In this document: positions 25,400 through 36,764 of the stretch, in pieces | Layout of the letters: each line of letters starts with the position of its first letter | Position numbering within the stretch: the first letter of the stretch is position 1 | Origin: Linanthus parryae | Taxonomy: Eukaryota > Streptophyta > Magnoliopsida > Ericales > Polemoniaceae | NCBI GenBank assembly: GCA_023055425.1 | Contig: JALGPY010000002.1 | Coordinates: forward strand, 141,853,927-141,917,926 | Reading direction: 5' to 3' | Length of the DNA stretch: 64,000 nucleotides | The notes under the pieces: model-generated | What the model was told of the DNA's origin: nothing | The model's database searches: none | Seen by the model: the letters and a program-made list of their open reading frames with translations, nothing else | Translations under genes and position numbers: made by a program

Positions 25400-26128
25400 T
25401 TAGCCCCCTTTTTGCGCGTGAAGACACCTAACCAGATAGTCTTCAATGCGCAGGAACCAATGCACGCGTCGCTGCCACGAACAAATTCAAATACACGCAA
25501 AATCAGCTTCCGTACGTGCCATTATGACCTAGAATCCCTAGAGTCGTGCCGTATGTTCTTTTAGGGTTTTAGGCGTGACGTCAGCTCGTCCTGTGATTGC
25601 GCGATTCGACGCTGACGGTTGCGATTCGACTACTGAAAGGACACGACTCCTCATTGTTCTTGAATAAATACTCTATGCCCTCCATTGTTGCAAAGCATCA
25701 CTTCTTTCTCTAAACTGAATGATACCCGGAAGCCTTCGAGAGCAGATTCAAGTAATCAACCATCAATTCTTCCTTGTCAATCGTCTCCTTCAACTTGCTT
25801 CACCAAAACAAGGTTGGCTTTACTCAATTTCAACAATGCATTTAAATATCCTCTGCACTGTCTTGGATCTGTAAACCCATAGTTATTTGGAATATACCGT
25901 CTGTTGAGAATGTAAAAGAGGCTCTTTCTTTAAACCCATTACTGATTGAATCACCAGATTATGACGATTACGAATGTAGAACTTCTTCAATTATGAGATT
26001 AAACCCAGAATTGACCCAGGACTATTCATCTTCTCTTGACAAATCATAATTGCTTCCTGAATCTGAACTGAAATTCAAACTGAAAGTGTGTATATTTCTC
26101 CCCCCTTTTTTCTTGCTTTTCTGCAGGA
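25400..26128 (+). promoter_or_regulatory. promoter and 5' UTR region of the antisense gene in G
   Basis: The region corresponds to 28038-28719 in F. Conserved features are an AATAAATAC-like TATA candidate near 25664, the phrase AACAAGGTTGGC near 25812, and a splice-acceptor-like TTTTCTGCAG ending at 26126, two bases before ATG. This suggests an intron in the 5' UTR. It is inference from two copies. Confidence 0.45.
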
Positions 26129-27411
26129 ATGGCTAAGACAAAAGGATCTAAACCCGTTAAAGAGGCCGAAGAAATACCTGATCTTCCCAAGACCTTGTGG
26201 AGAAAAGCCCCCTTTTTGGGTGGAAAAGATTTCTATCACGCTAGGGTTAAGGTGAAGAATCTGCCGGCTCCTGCCCCCTCCGGAGAATTGCGGACATTAA
26301 CCCCACCTACCAACGCAGGCATGCTAGAGTTAATCGACTCCAAGGATGTGAATAGGCTAGGAGTTGAAAATGGGTTTTTCCCTCATACTGCAGTTTCCAC
26401 CCAGGCCTTTGTCCAAAAGTTGGACCTGATGGATGAGTGGATTGACCATGTATTGACCCACCACACCATCACATTAGACAATGCTGGCATTTATTTCGTA
26501 GTTTCTGCTACGAAGGGTGCTGCCGTGAAGTTGGATCCGTCCATGCTTCTAAACCTTCTTTCTCGCTATTCACCTGCGACTCACACCTTCCATTTTGCTG
26601 AGTTCGAGGCTGCTCGCACTTTGGAAGATGTGCACATGCTGTATGACGTTTCCCCTATTGGCGAAGTGGATCCTCTGAGCCCTTTGAGGACTTCTTCAGA
26701 GCTTGCTCTATACGCGCAGATGGAAGAGTGCCAAAACGAGGTGAAGAAAATCTTCACTCGTTGGACATCTGCGAAAGTTCTTCCCGAATGGCAGTTTGTT
26801 GAGGCTTCTGCGAAGAACACCTGGGGAAAATGGGTACAATACTTCTTTCGCGACTATGCGAATGGTAGTATTACCAAGGAACTTCTTGACAAGAATCCAA
26901 ATGCGAAAAATTATGTAAATGGGAAAGGATACCATCTAACCTCGTGTGGCTTTCTCTGTGCCTGGCTGTCAAGGTACCTGATTGATGGTCACCCTCATGA
27001 TGGGGTTTTTTTATCATGTCCTCCCTCTTTCTGTTAAGTTGGCCCTCGGCAGAGAGTCGCACTTGGGCCCCTGGTCTTGGGTACCTTATATCGTAGATTG
27101 GACCAACTGGTGGTGGCGATCCAGGATTGTCGCGGTCGTCTTGATGTGTTGACTTATGTGAACATCACATTCCTTACCATGTGGGTTTTTGAGCGATGGC
27201 CTTCTTATGCTCCTGTTCCTTCTAGGCCCAGCAAGTGGTGTGTCCCAGGCGCGGAGACTGAACTTTCCAGTGGGAGAGCTGCTCGATGGTTTAGAACCAA
27301 TCTTCCTAAGTGCACCTGGAGTCTGATATGCGACGACCGAAGCAAGTTTACAGCTAGGCCTTATGCCACGCGTATCGAGAATGTGCGATGGTTCCAGAAG
27401 CTATATCCCGC

Positions 27412-28037
27412 TGTGCACAAGAGATTCCTGCAGGGAGACCTCCGTGTACACCGTACGTAGTGGATCAGGGATCGCACAGGAAGAATAGGGGTGTGTGTAG
27501 GGAGAGAGTAAGTCAGTAGCAATGTCTGAGAGAGAGACAGAGGTTTGGCAGAGCTTCCGCGTATGGCAGTGTGTCCCCCTTTGTATGGAAAGGTTAACGA
27601 TATATATATACTGGAGAACATGACCGTTGTAGTGTGGTTAATGCGCCCATTAATGGCGGCTTAATTAGTTTAACCATAACGGCACGTTCGTCCGAGTATA
27701 TAGGAACCGTTAGAGCACGTGGTGCGCGAGTACCGGAACCGTTACGAGGTTGACCGGGTTTGACCGGATTGACCGGGTTTATGGAGCTCGTGCCATAAAT
27801 CTCTCAAAACAGTTACTAAAGGTCGCGCGCGGGCTTGGCTCGCACGCGACAGGGCTTACTCTAGCCTCCAAACCACAAAGTCCCTACAAGTCCCGTGCAG
27901 TGGTATGCGAGGGCTCTGTCTCGCAGCCCCCACATGGATCAGCTCGGCTGGTGATCCTGTGTGTGTGGAGCACAATATGGTGTGCTGGATGGTTGCCACG
28001 TGGCCTAGATCTGCCATGTCATAAAGCAGTATCTACA
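27412..28037 (-). repeat. 3' LTR of element F
   Basis: 626 bp, TGTGCACAAGAG to AGTATCTACA on the + strand (sense TGTAGATACT to TTGTGCACA). A TATATATATA stretch at about 27601-27611 could serve as the core promoter on the sense strand. The polypurine tract AGAAAGGGGGCTAA (minus) abuts it at 28038-28051. The only difference from the other LTR that I saw is T/G at 27429 against 36156. Confidence 0.95.
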
Positions 28038-28719
28038 TTAGCCCCCTTTCTGCGCGTGAAGGCTCATAGCTGTATAGGCTTCCATGCGCGGAAACCAACA
28101 TGCGCGTCGTCGCCACGCACCAATTCAAATACGGGTAGGTCCAGCCCCCGTGCGTGTCATTATGACCTAAAACCCCTAGAGTCGTGCCGTCTGACCTTTA
28201 GGGTTTTAGGCGTGACGTCAGCCCGTCCTGTGATTGCGCGATACGACGGTGACGGTTGCGATTCGACTACTGAAGCGACGCAACCCTTCATTCTTCTGGA
28301 TAAATACCTTGTATCCCATTATTGCAAAGCATCACTTCTTTCTCTTAAAGTGAATGGTACCCGGAGATCTTCGAGAGCAGATCCAGATAATCAATCACCA
28401 GTTCAGAACTGCAAATCGTATTCTCCAATTGTGTATATCCAAGCAAGCTTCAAGGAAACAAGGTTGGCCTCGTTTACTTTTGATTTAAAATACCAGTGTT
28501 TGCCTTGAATCGCGTTGAATCTGTAAATCCATGAAATTTGTGAAGAGGCTTTTGATCTTTGAACCCGCTTCATTTTAATCTTTCAACAATATCAACTCCC
28601 CAATTTCTGAAATCGGCACCGGAACTGTTTGCTTTGGTTTGCATAGATCTAAAATTCCAAAATTCAAACTGAAGTGTGGTGTGGTATTTCTCCCCCCTTT
28701 TTCTTGCCCTTTCGCAGGA
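28038..28719 (+). promoter_or_regulatory. promoter and 5' UTR region of the antisense gene in F
   Basis: It holds a TATA-like GATAAATACC near 28299, conserved at the equivalent place in G. TTTCGCAG ends at 28717, just before the ATG at 28720, and looks like the acceptor of a 5' UTR intron; the donor may be near 28462 (AACAAG/GTTGGC, conserved in G). This would give the gene its own promoter, independent of the LTR. Confidence 0.45.
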
Positions 28720-31700
28720 ATGGCCAAGACAAGAGTAACCAGACCCGTCAAGGAAGACGAAGAGATGCCGGAGCTTCCGCAGGCTCTGTGGCGTAAAGCC
28801 CCCTTTCTGGGTGGGAAGGATTTTTATCATGCGAGGGTGAAGGCGAAGAGGATGCCTGATCCTGTTCCTGTTGAGCAATTGCTGACGTTGACTCGCCCAG
28901 TTAGCTCAGCCCTGCTCGAGTGGGTTGGTTCCGAGGATGTAGTCCGATTGGGGATCGAGAACGGGCACTTCCCGTATACTGCGATTTCTACTCAAGCGTT
29001 CGTCCAGAAATTGGACTATATGGATGAGTGGATCGACCACGTGTTGAATCATCACGCCGAGACTCTTGATAAAGCCGGCATTTTCTTTGCTATCCGCGCT
29101 ATGAAGGGTGCTGCCGTGAAGTTGGATCAGTCCATGCTTCTAGACCTTCTGTCCCGTTACTCGCCCGCGACTCACACGTTTCATTTTGCGGAGTTCGAGG
29201 CTGCCCCCACGCTCGAGGACGTTCAGATGCTGTATGAGCTTTCCCCCATGGGTGAGGTGGACCCCTTGAGTCACCTGAGGACATCTGCTGAAATGGCCTT
29301 GTACGCGCAGATGGAGGAGTGCCTAGCAGAGGTAAAGAAAATCTCCACTCGGTGGACCACTACAAAGCCTCTTCCGAACTGGCAGCTGGTGGATACATCT
29401 GCGAAGAATACCTGGAACAAGTGGTTGCAGTACTTCTTCCGAGACTATGCGAACAGCAGCATTACTAAGAAGCTTCAGAGTGAGAACCCGGAGGCCGAGA
29501 ATTACGTAGAGGGCAAGGGTTATCATTTAACCCTTTGTGCCTTTCTCTGTGCTTGGCTGTCGAGGTATCTGATTGATGGTCACCCCCATGACGGGGTCTT
29601 CTACCATGTGCTGCCACTTGCCGTGAGGCTCGCTCTTGGCCAGAGAGTCGCACTCGGACCCTTGGTCCTGGGGACGCTATATTACAGGCTGGATCAGCTG
29701 GCCCTGGCGATGAGGGAATCGCGTGGCCGCCTCGATGTTCTGACCTTTGTCAATATCAGCTTTTTGACAATGTGGGTTTTCGAGCGCTGGCCGTCTTATG
29801 CTCCAACTCCCCTCCCACTTGATAAGTGGTGTCCCCCAGGCGAGACAGAAGCGCGCAACAGCGGAAGGACTGCGAGATGGTTTGGAGCAAGCAACACCAA
29901 GTGTACTTGGAGTTTGATATGCGACAAACGAAAGGAGTTTACTGCCAGGCCCTATGCCACACGTGTTGAGAATGTGCGGTGGTTTCCAAAGCTATACCCT
30001 TCCAAAGGTATGGTCTTGTCAGAAGACCTTCTCTTTGAAAAGGGACCGCATTTCCACGAGCGCTATCGTGAGTTCTTTTGTTGGTGTCTGCGAGGTTCCC
30101 TTCCTGCCCTTGCAGAGCATATTCGTGAGCTCGCGCCAAAATATGAAAGGCTTACAGTGGATGTTGACCCCACTCGGGTCTCTCCTCAGTTTGGTTTTGA
30201 TGCAGTGGCCCCATCGATCTGGCCCCAGTCTATTATCAGAGGGTGCTACAAGCGTTTGCTGACAAAGGAGTGCAAGACGGTCCTCATGAGCAATCTTCCC
30301 TTTGAGCAGCCTGCGGGAACTCGCAAGGGTGGTTGTTCCCAGAACTGGATCGCATACTGGGTTGCCCAGCAAACGAGGATTGAGACGGAGGCGGCGGCGC
30401 AGCCAGGAAAGGCCCCCTTGATCAAGAGAAACTCTTTTCCGTTTCGCCCCAATTGCAGTTTGAGCGAGTCTGAGTATGGTTGCTACTCGCTGTGGGACCG
30501 CGAGAATCATTTGTGCCCCGATTTCATTCTGAAGGAGCAAGTCGACGCAATCAAGAAGGGTGACGCGCAGGTCATCAAATATAGCAAGGCGTTTGCTGAG
30601 GTAAGCAATTTCCTTATGTGCTTTAAGCCTTTTGATTTCCTTGCGCTGATGCTTTTCGTTCTGTATTGTTCAGTGTCATGTGCGGAGGTTCGCAGCTGGT
30701 GATCGCTCCAAATCGCTGGTGGACACCATTGTTGCCACTAGAAGGAAGGGGGAGTCGTACCGGCTAGCATGGAGGATGGATGCCGAGGTCGAAACAAAAG
30801 TTCGCGGAGTCATGAACACTTTTGCTGACTCGCTGATAGACAACCCTCCGGCTCCGTCTCCTCCTAGAGATGACCCGTCCCCTCCAGCGACTGCGGCGCC
30901 GAGAGTGAAGAGACCTAGGCAAAATGGAATTACGATTTCTTCCCCTAGGAGTGCTCCAACTTCTCCCCCAGTGAGGTCCCTTTCCATCAAGGACAAAGGC
31001 AAGGGTCGTATGCCCAGCAAAGTGCGAAAAGATCTCGCAGTTGAGACTTTCGTTCCATTCAACCAAGAGGAGGAAGAGAGACAGGAGCCCCAGGCAAGTG
31101 ATGAAGAAGAAGCAACAGTTGTGATGTGCGAGGAAGAATCAGGAGGTACTTCCGTCGCATCTCCTTGCCCTTTATCTTGACTTCTTTGTAGTTCTTTTCT
31201 TTGAACCAAATATGTATTCGCAGATGATGATGATGAAGCCGTCGGTGGCCTTGTGGCCAAGAGGCAAAAGAGAGATGCCCATTCTGGCATTTCAGATGAT
31301 CCTATAAGCGAGGATGTTCTTGCTGAATCCCGGAAGACAGCCGCGGAGGCTGCTGAAAGAAGAAGGCAGCGAGAGGAAGAGGAGCTCGAGCGTGTGAAAC
31401 AGCGGAGCCTCGAGGAGCAGCATGTTGACGACTTAGTGCGTCCAGTTGGCGAGGAAGACGAGCTTCCCGAAGAAGTGGCTCCTCATGTGGAGGAGGAAGA
31501 TGAGGTTCCTGGAGAGGATGCAGCAGAGCTAGAGCAAGTCCAAGCGGACTTCGCAGAGATCGCAGGTGGCGATAAAGGTGAGATCTTCAATCTCGCAGTT
31601 ACTTATAGAGATGTAATTGTGGGTGCGTTAAAGCACGGTGTGTCAAAGCCTGACATTCGCCGTTGGTTGGTAAGCAAATGCGGAGAACCCTCAGGTAACT

Positions 31701-33002
31701 ATTTTGAGTGATATGCGCATACTAGGCTGTAGCCACTTGAGGCAAAATCATGACTGGTTTACTCGCATCCCAGGTCACGCTTCTCTTAAAGATTTGCTTA
31801 GTGAGGATACACTGATAGGGCACGGTTCCACGTCCCTAGTGTACGATGAGGATACCTCAATCCCACCTTCGCGTGGAGGTGCTTATTCTTAGCTTTAGTA
31901 AAGATAGCGAAATAACTTATAACACAAGTTACCTCACTTTATCGCATTTGGTATCGCAGGTCATGCTGAGGAACCTGAGCTGGAGCAGAGAAGTCAGCCT
32001 TCTGCATCCCATGTTCCAATTTCGAGCTCCCATACCGAGAAGCCCGTCGCAGCTGCTGGACACGTAAGCGAGCATCTCGAGGATGTCATCGAACTCTCCG
32101 ATGATGTCGAAGCTGATGCTGTGCCGATGGACGAAGGTGTCCGTACCGGTGGTGAGGAAGAAAGGACAAGTGATGCTAACATTTTCGCATCTGGGAGTGT
32201 CCTCCGCCCAGCGACTTCGGCTGTCCCTTCGCCTCCGGCGATGACTGAGCCAGAAGCACCTATTCCTGCGTGGAGCATTTGGGGCTCGCAGGTTGGGAAT
32301 GTAGTCGCAGCTGGTGCGGCCTACACTCTTCCTCCTGACTATGAGAGGTTGGAGCTTGCAGCTGATAGGAGAGCTATGGAGAGAGGGCAGTCTTCGAACA
32401 ACCCAGTGGCCCGCATTCCTTCTCTTCATGAAATTCTGGAAGGCACTGGTAAGTAAAGATTTACCGTTCGCACGTCGCATTATTTGCTTGCGAGTTCTGA
32501 CATTATAACCATTTTTGATGTCTCAGGTTTGAAGCAAACCGATGTAGACTGGGTGGTTCGAATGCGTCTCAGATACCCCCGATCGTTTGTGAGATCTCTG
32601 GAGATCGGACCTTTTGACAGGAGGCTATTTCTTACTGAAGCCATCTGGATACTGGAGCAGCTGTCTGCGGCTACACCTGCGACCATTTCGGCCCAGAGTG
32701 CTGAATTGCTGTGTGGCATGTGCCAAAATCTCCTGTTCAAAGTCCAAGGCAGACTTGGTTTCAAATTCCTCAAGGACAGAGTTACACTGATTCGCGCAGC
32801 TGTAACTTTGAATCTCGGTCACCAGAATCTCGCAGCTGAGATGCAGAAGGTGGAGCAGCAAAAGCAAAAGGTTGATGAAGCTTTGAAGCTGTATCATGAA
32901 ATGAATGCCAAGTGCGAGCAACTGAAGCAAGAAGTGAAACAAGTGGAGAAGCTGAGCGAGCAGTTCGAGCCCCAAGACTCCTTGATCAAGAATTTGTTTT
33001 GA
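28720..33002 (+). CDS. plant-mobile-domain-like protein, six exons, 1297 aa
   Basis: Exons 28720-30600, 30674-31145, 31224-31694, 31774-31878, 31960-32448 and 32527-33002 join to 3894 nt without a stop. All five introns are 73-81 bp with GT..AG ends; the last four are phase 1. Exon 1 carries a region resembling the aminotransferase-like plant mobile domain (PMD, as in MAIN/MAIL1): THTFHF near residue 150, TLEDVQMLYEL, then AFLCAWLSRYL near 273 and MWVFERWPSYAP near 353. Residues about 630-800 are Pro/Ser-rich with basic patches (RVKRPRQ), then acidic. The end (about 1200-1280) is Gln/Lys/Glu-rich and likely coiled-coil. The start was chosen because G conserves MAKT. Biochemical role unknown; it is antisense to the retroelement. 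Confidence 0.8.
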
Positions 33003-34499
33003 CTTTTCAAATTTTGAAAAGAAAACAGAAAAATGGCTGAAACATTAATGTAATGTTTTGAAACATTAATGTAATATTGCTAGGGTTTCTCCCCCTTTTT
33101 TTTTAACAACAAACAATGAGTTTGCCCGTTTTGCCCTTTTCGGGATTTGATTGGACATTTCTGTGCATATCCAATTATGACATCAGCAATTGATTTTCTG
33201 CTTGATTTTCGCGCTAATTTCTCGGCAGATAAGCACGCTTCCGTTGGGAAGTCCATCCGAATCATGACTATCCGTCATTTATTAGGATACGCAACTGAAT
33301 CGTCGTAGCCTTTAGTAGGGTAATTGATTGTTACCGCTTTTCAAGGCGTAAGTGATTGAACTTACCCTCTTTTTGAATTTTGCTGACTCATCTTAGGCAA
33401 CCGAAGAGTCTCCACAGGGTCTATATAAACCCTGTCTTTGCCATTTGGGTTCTTCATCCCAAACATGTGCTTTGCCGTGAGTCCTTACGACTGCTGGCTT
33501 CAACGCTTGTTTTTCGTTGATTCATGGCAACTTCAAGTTTTGAATCCTGAGTTTGCGCTTTGTGCTATAGAAATAGTTTCCAAGATCCACTTTATGAGGC
33601 TTATTGCTGCTTATAACCATCATAAAGAGGATGCAGATAATACCTCATGTGTATTCGAAGAAATTTCTTCGTGTATTATGTGTGCAGGTCATGTTTCCGG
33701 CCGCCTCGTGGCGAGGTGCAGCGCCGAAGTGACCGTGCTACCGTCTCGTAATGAACGGCGGAATTCTTCTTCAGCATCCCTGGAGGAGGGTTTCTTGCCT
33801 CTTCGTTCTTGAACTCAGGAGGCTGGCCAATGCCCTTGTCTATCAGGACAAGGAACCCAGTACCAGAGGAATGACGGCTTCCCCTGTTTTGCATGACTGC
33901 ATACGCCGGAACAGGTGGTTCCTCTGGTACATATCTTGATCAGACAGGGGTCTTGTCAGATCCTAAGATCTTTGGACGTAGATTCACCCAGATCTTGCTG
34001 CTAGGGATGTAGCGAATGGCGAGTTGATCTCTTCGCAGATGCATCCTACTTGCTACAGATCTTTGGCCGCAGATATGCGTATTGCACAGCCGGTGTTAGG
34101 ACCGATGGGCTCATCCCTCTTCAGTTAGGATTCCCGCGATGTGTAACTTCGTGCTTGTAAGTTACTTTTCGAATGCATTGTAAGCCATGTTGGCTGCGTA
34201 GTTAGATTCGAGCTTTTTGCTTGTAAGCTGTTATCTAGACAGATAAATTGTAAGTCATTTGACTCATAATGATATATAGCTTTTGTATTATCTGCTCTCT
34301 TTGCAACAAAATACAATTTCGCATGCGTTTCGGCTTGTTTTGCCTTGCATAATGCCATGTAATGATTTCACATATGCGACGTCAATGCGCAGATGTTTCG
34401 CTAGATCATTCGAGATCGTAATTTCGCAGCTGTGCCATCTTGACGAATGGGCTTGCAGGTGGTCGTTGTAAATCGTATGAGATCACGTTCACAACTTTG
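33003..34499. other. non-coding region of element F between gene and array
   Basis: About 1.5 kb after the gene's stop. A + strand CTATATAAACC near 33420 resembles a TATA box but no convincing gene follows. The right part (from about 34190) already contains decayed versions of the hairpin repeat, for example TTATC-N6-GATAA at 34231-34246. Confidence 0.55.
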
Positions 34500-35370
34500 C
34501 TATCGTAACAGATAGTTTTTTAACAGATCAATTAAGATCATTGAGCGGTGCGAATTGCTATCATAGAAGATAGGCTTTATTAGAGGATTGCTTGAGATAG
34601 TTTCTCGCATGAATTGCTATCGCAGCAGATAGACCTTTAGAAGGTCTAGCAAGATGGTTCTGCAGTTACGTTGCCATCGTAACAGACGGGCTTGGGTGAT
34701 CAACTAAAATCACTTTGCGTATAAATTGCTATCGTAACAGATAGGCTTGAGAAGATCATATAAGATCGCATTTGTGTAAACCGCTATCGTGAGAGATAGG
34801 ATTTTGATGATCGATTGAGATCGTTTTTGTATTTTGCTGCTATCGTAGGAGATAGGCTTTGGATGATCACTTAAGATCGCATTTGCATTGGCTGCCATCG
34901 TAAGGGATGGGCTTTAGATGATCAATTAAGATCGTATTTATGTTGACTGCTATCGTGAGAGATAGGCTTTGGATGATCATTTAAGATCGCATTTGCATTG
35001 GCTGCCATCGTAAGGGATGGGCTTTAGATGATCAATTAAGATCGTATTTATGTTGACTGCTATCGTGAGAGATAGGCTTTGGATGATCACTTAAGATCGC
35101 ATTTGCATTGGCTGCCATCGTAAGGGATGGGCTTTAGATGATCAATTAAGATCGCGTTTGCTATCGTAAGAGATAGGCTTTGATGATCGATTAGGATCAC
35201 GTTTGCGTTTGCTGCTATCGTAAGAGATAGGCTTTGATGATCGATTAGGATCACGTTTGCGTTTGCTGCTATCGTGAGAGATAGGCTTTGATGATCAATT
35301 AAGATCGCATTTGCTATCGTAAGAGATAGGCTTTGATGATCAATTAAGATCGTATTTGTATTTGCTGATA
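34500..35370 (-). repeat. hairpin tandem array, 16 monomers of about 55 bp
   Basis: Monomer starts, marked by CTATC/CCATC, fall near 34500, 34558, 34617, 34674, 34729, 34784, 34840, 34895, 34950, 35005, 35060, 35115, 35161, 35215, 35269 and 35314. The section 34876-35150 repeats as 110-bp dimers. Each monomer has a 5-bp stem with a 6-base loop (CTATC-N6-GATAG), followed by GATC-N6-GATC. Tandem repeats in the 3' region of Tat/Ogre elements are known and can seed satellites. Confidence 0.92.
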
Positions 35371-35591
35371 TTGCAGCGAATAAATCATTGTTAACAGCAA
35401 TAACAAATAAAATAGAGCGATATAAACAGCTAGAAATATGAACTTCTCATTTGGGAGAATTCTTTTATTATAGCATTCTCATATGGGAGAGATAGGATTA
35501 CAATCCTCTCATATGGGAGAGGAGATTGCGAATATCATAGCCACATGAGACATTAAGCAACGTTATCATAAAACGTATGAAATAAGAGAAG

Positions 35592-35815
35592 TCAAGGATA
35601 GTACTTCTTGATCCAGCGCATGTTGACTGAGCTTGGAGTTGAGGTTGTGCCGTGCAACCTTCGTATGCTGCAGTAGCCGCTATCGAAGACTTCTGTGACT
35701 TCGAAGGGTCCTTCCCAATTAGCTGCGAACTTTGGGTGAGTTGCTTCTCGCATGCAGTGGTCAGATGCGCGCAAGACCAGGTCGCCAACGGTGGAGTTTG
35801 CAGATGAGGGTTGGG
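35592..35815 (-). pseudogene. integrase C-terminal remnant in element F
   Basis: The minus frame reads GDLVLRASDHCMRE, then NWEGPFEVTEVFDSGYCSI and MRWIKKYYP before a stop. This is the typical end of Ty3/gypsy (Tat/Athila-type) integrase, with the W-E-G-P-F signature. Everything from the middle of gag to this point is deleted. It retains no catalytic core. Confidence 0.82.
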
Positions 35816-36097
35816 AGGCGTGGCCGACACTCCCAATCCTGGAGCGGTAGGGGTTCCTCCTCCCTGAGGGATAGCGGTGGCAGGTGGAGGATTTGGCGCA
35901 AGAGTGCCCAGAACGGCCAAGATCCGTTCTAACTGCGCGGATTGAGACTTGAGAGCTTTTGCCTGACTTTGGACAGTGGCGTCCAAAGACTCTAAAGTTG
36001 GCGCCTCGCCGGGAGTCGTCGGAGTACGGCGAGCCTCGTCTCCCGAGGGAGTTTCGGTGGAAGGAGATCGGTTGCTGACATCGTCCTCCTGAGACAT
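35800..36097 (-). pseudogene. gag N-terminal stub of element F
   Basis: It starts at ATG 36097, 21 bp inside the primer site. About 100 codons (MSQEDDVSNRSPSTETPSGD onward, then a short heptad-like SLDATVQSQAKALKSQSAQ) run into a Pro-rich stretch. Near 35805 the frame passes into the integrase remnant in another frame. It is probably the N-terminal tail of a Tat-like gag, left when gag-pol was deleted; the identity rests on position. Confidence 0.6.
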
Positions 36098-36117
36098 GGT
36101 TGCTTTTGCTGGTAAGT

Positions 36118-36135
36118 TTCACGTCGGGTTCACCA
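36118..36135 (-). other. primer binding site of element F (tRNA-Trp)
   Basis: The + strand TTCACGTCGGGTTCACCA equals the last 18 nt of plant tRNA-Trp including CCA, as I recall that tRNA. The minus strand is therefore a perfect 18-nt primer site, 3 nt from the LTR edge. Confidence 0.78.
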
Positions 36136-36138
36136 AAA

Positions 36139-36764
36139 TGTGCACAAGAGATTCCGGCAGGGAGACCTCCGTGTACACCGTACGTAGTGGATCAGGGATC
36201 GCACAGGAAGAATAGGGGTGTGTGTAGGGAGAGAGTAAGTCAGTAGCAATGTCTGAGAGAGAGACAGAGGTTTGGCAGAGCTTCCGCGTATGGCAGTGTG
36301 TCCCCCTTTGTATGGAAAGGTTAACGATATATATATACTGGAGAACATGACCGTTGTAGTGTGGTTAATGCGCCCATTAATGGCGGCTTAATTAGTTTAA
36401 CCATAACGGCACGTTCGTCCGAGTATATAGGAACCGTTAGAGCACGTGGTGCGCGAGTACCGGAACCGTTACGAGGTTGACCGGGTTTGACCGGATTGAC
36501 CGGGTTTATGGAGCTCGTGCCATAAATCTCTCAAAACAGTTACTAAAGGTCGCGCGCGGGCTTGGCTCGCACGCGACAGGGCTTACTCTAGCCTCCAAAC
36601 CACAAAGTCCCTACAAGTCCCGTGCAGTGGTATGCGAGGGCTCTGTCTCGCAGCCCCCACATGGATCAGCTCGGCTGGTGATCCTGTGTGTGTGGAGCAC
36701 AATATGGTGTGCTGGATGGTTGCCACGTGGCCTAGATCTGCCATGTCATAAAGCAGTATCTACA
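36139..36764 (-). repeat. 5' LTR of element F
   Basis: 626 bp, paired with 27412-28037; equal length and one visible mismatch. Followed by target duplication CCCGC at 36765-36769, then the continuation of G's gene. Confidence 0.95.

Larger units (their letters stand above)
27412..36764 (-). mobile_element. Tat-like non-autonomous LTR element F with antisense gene
   Basis: Two 626-bp LTRs with one difference that I could see, and target duplication CCCGC at 27407-27411 and 36765-36769. The sense strand is minus: 5' LTR 36764-36139, primer site for tRNA-Trp, gag N-terminal stub, integrase C-terminal remnant, hairpin tandem array, long non-coding region, then a gene in the opposite direction, purine tract and 3' LTR. 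RT, protease and most of integrase are absent, so mobilisation must have used proteins from a relative. Antisense extra genes near the 3' LTR are known in Tat-lineage elements such as Grande and Retand. Confidence 0.9.

Noticed and set aside
27750..28508. 252-codon + strand frame, repeated over its first part at 36477-37115
   Set aside because: It lies in the LTR of F and follows LTR sequence on both ends of the element. The two copies diverge exactly at the LTR edge. I see no known domain.
28639..28719. Upstream ATG giving 27 extra residues to the PMD-like protein
   Set aside because: The homologous copy in G does not conserve these residues, and a splice acceptor sits between this ATG and the MAKT start.
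33438..33812. 124-codon frame following a TATA-like CTATATAAACC at 33420
   Set aside because: No recognisable domain or conservation to test; it lies in the non-coding part of F. I keep it only as a remark.
34500..35370. CRISPR array
   Set aside because: The window is plant nuclear DNA; monomers are repeated along their whole length without unique spacers and there are no cas genes.
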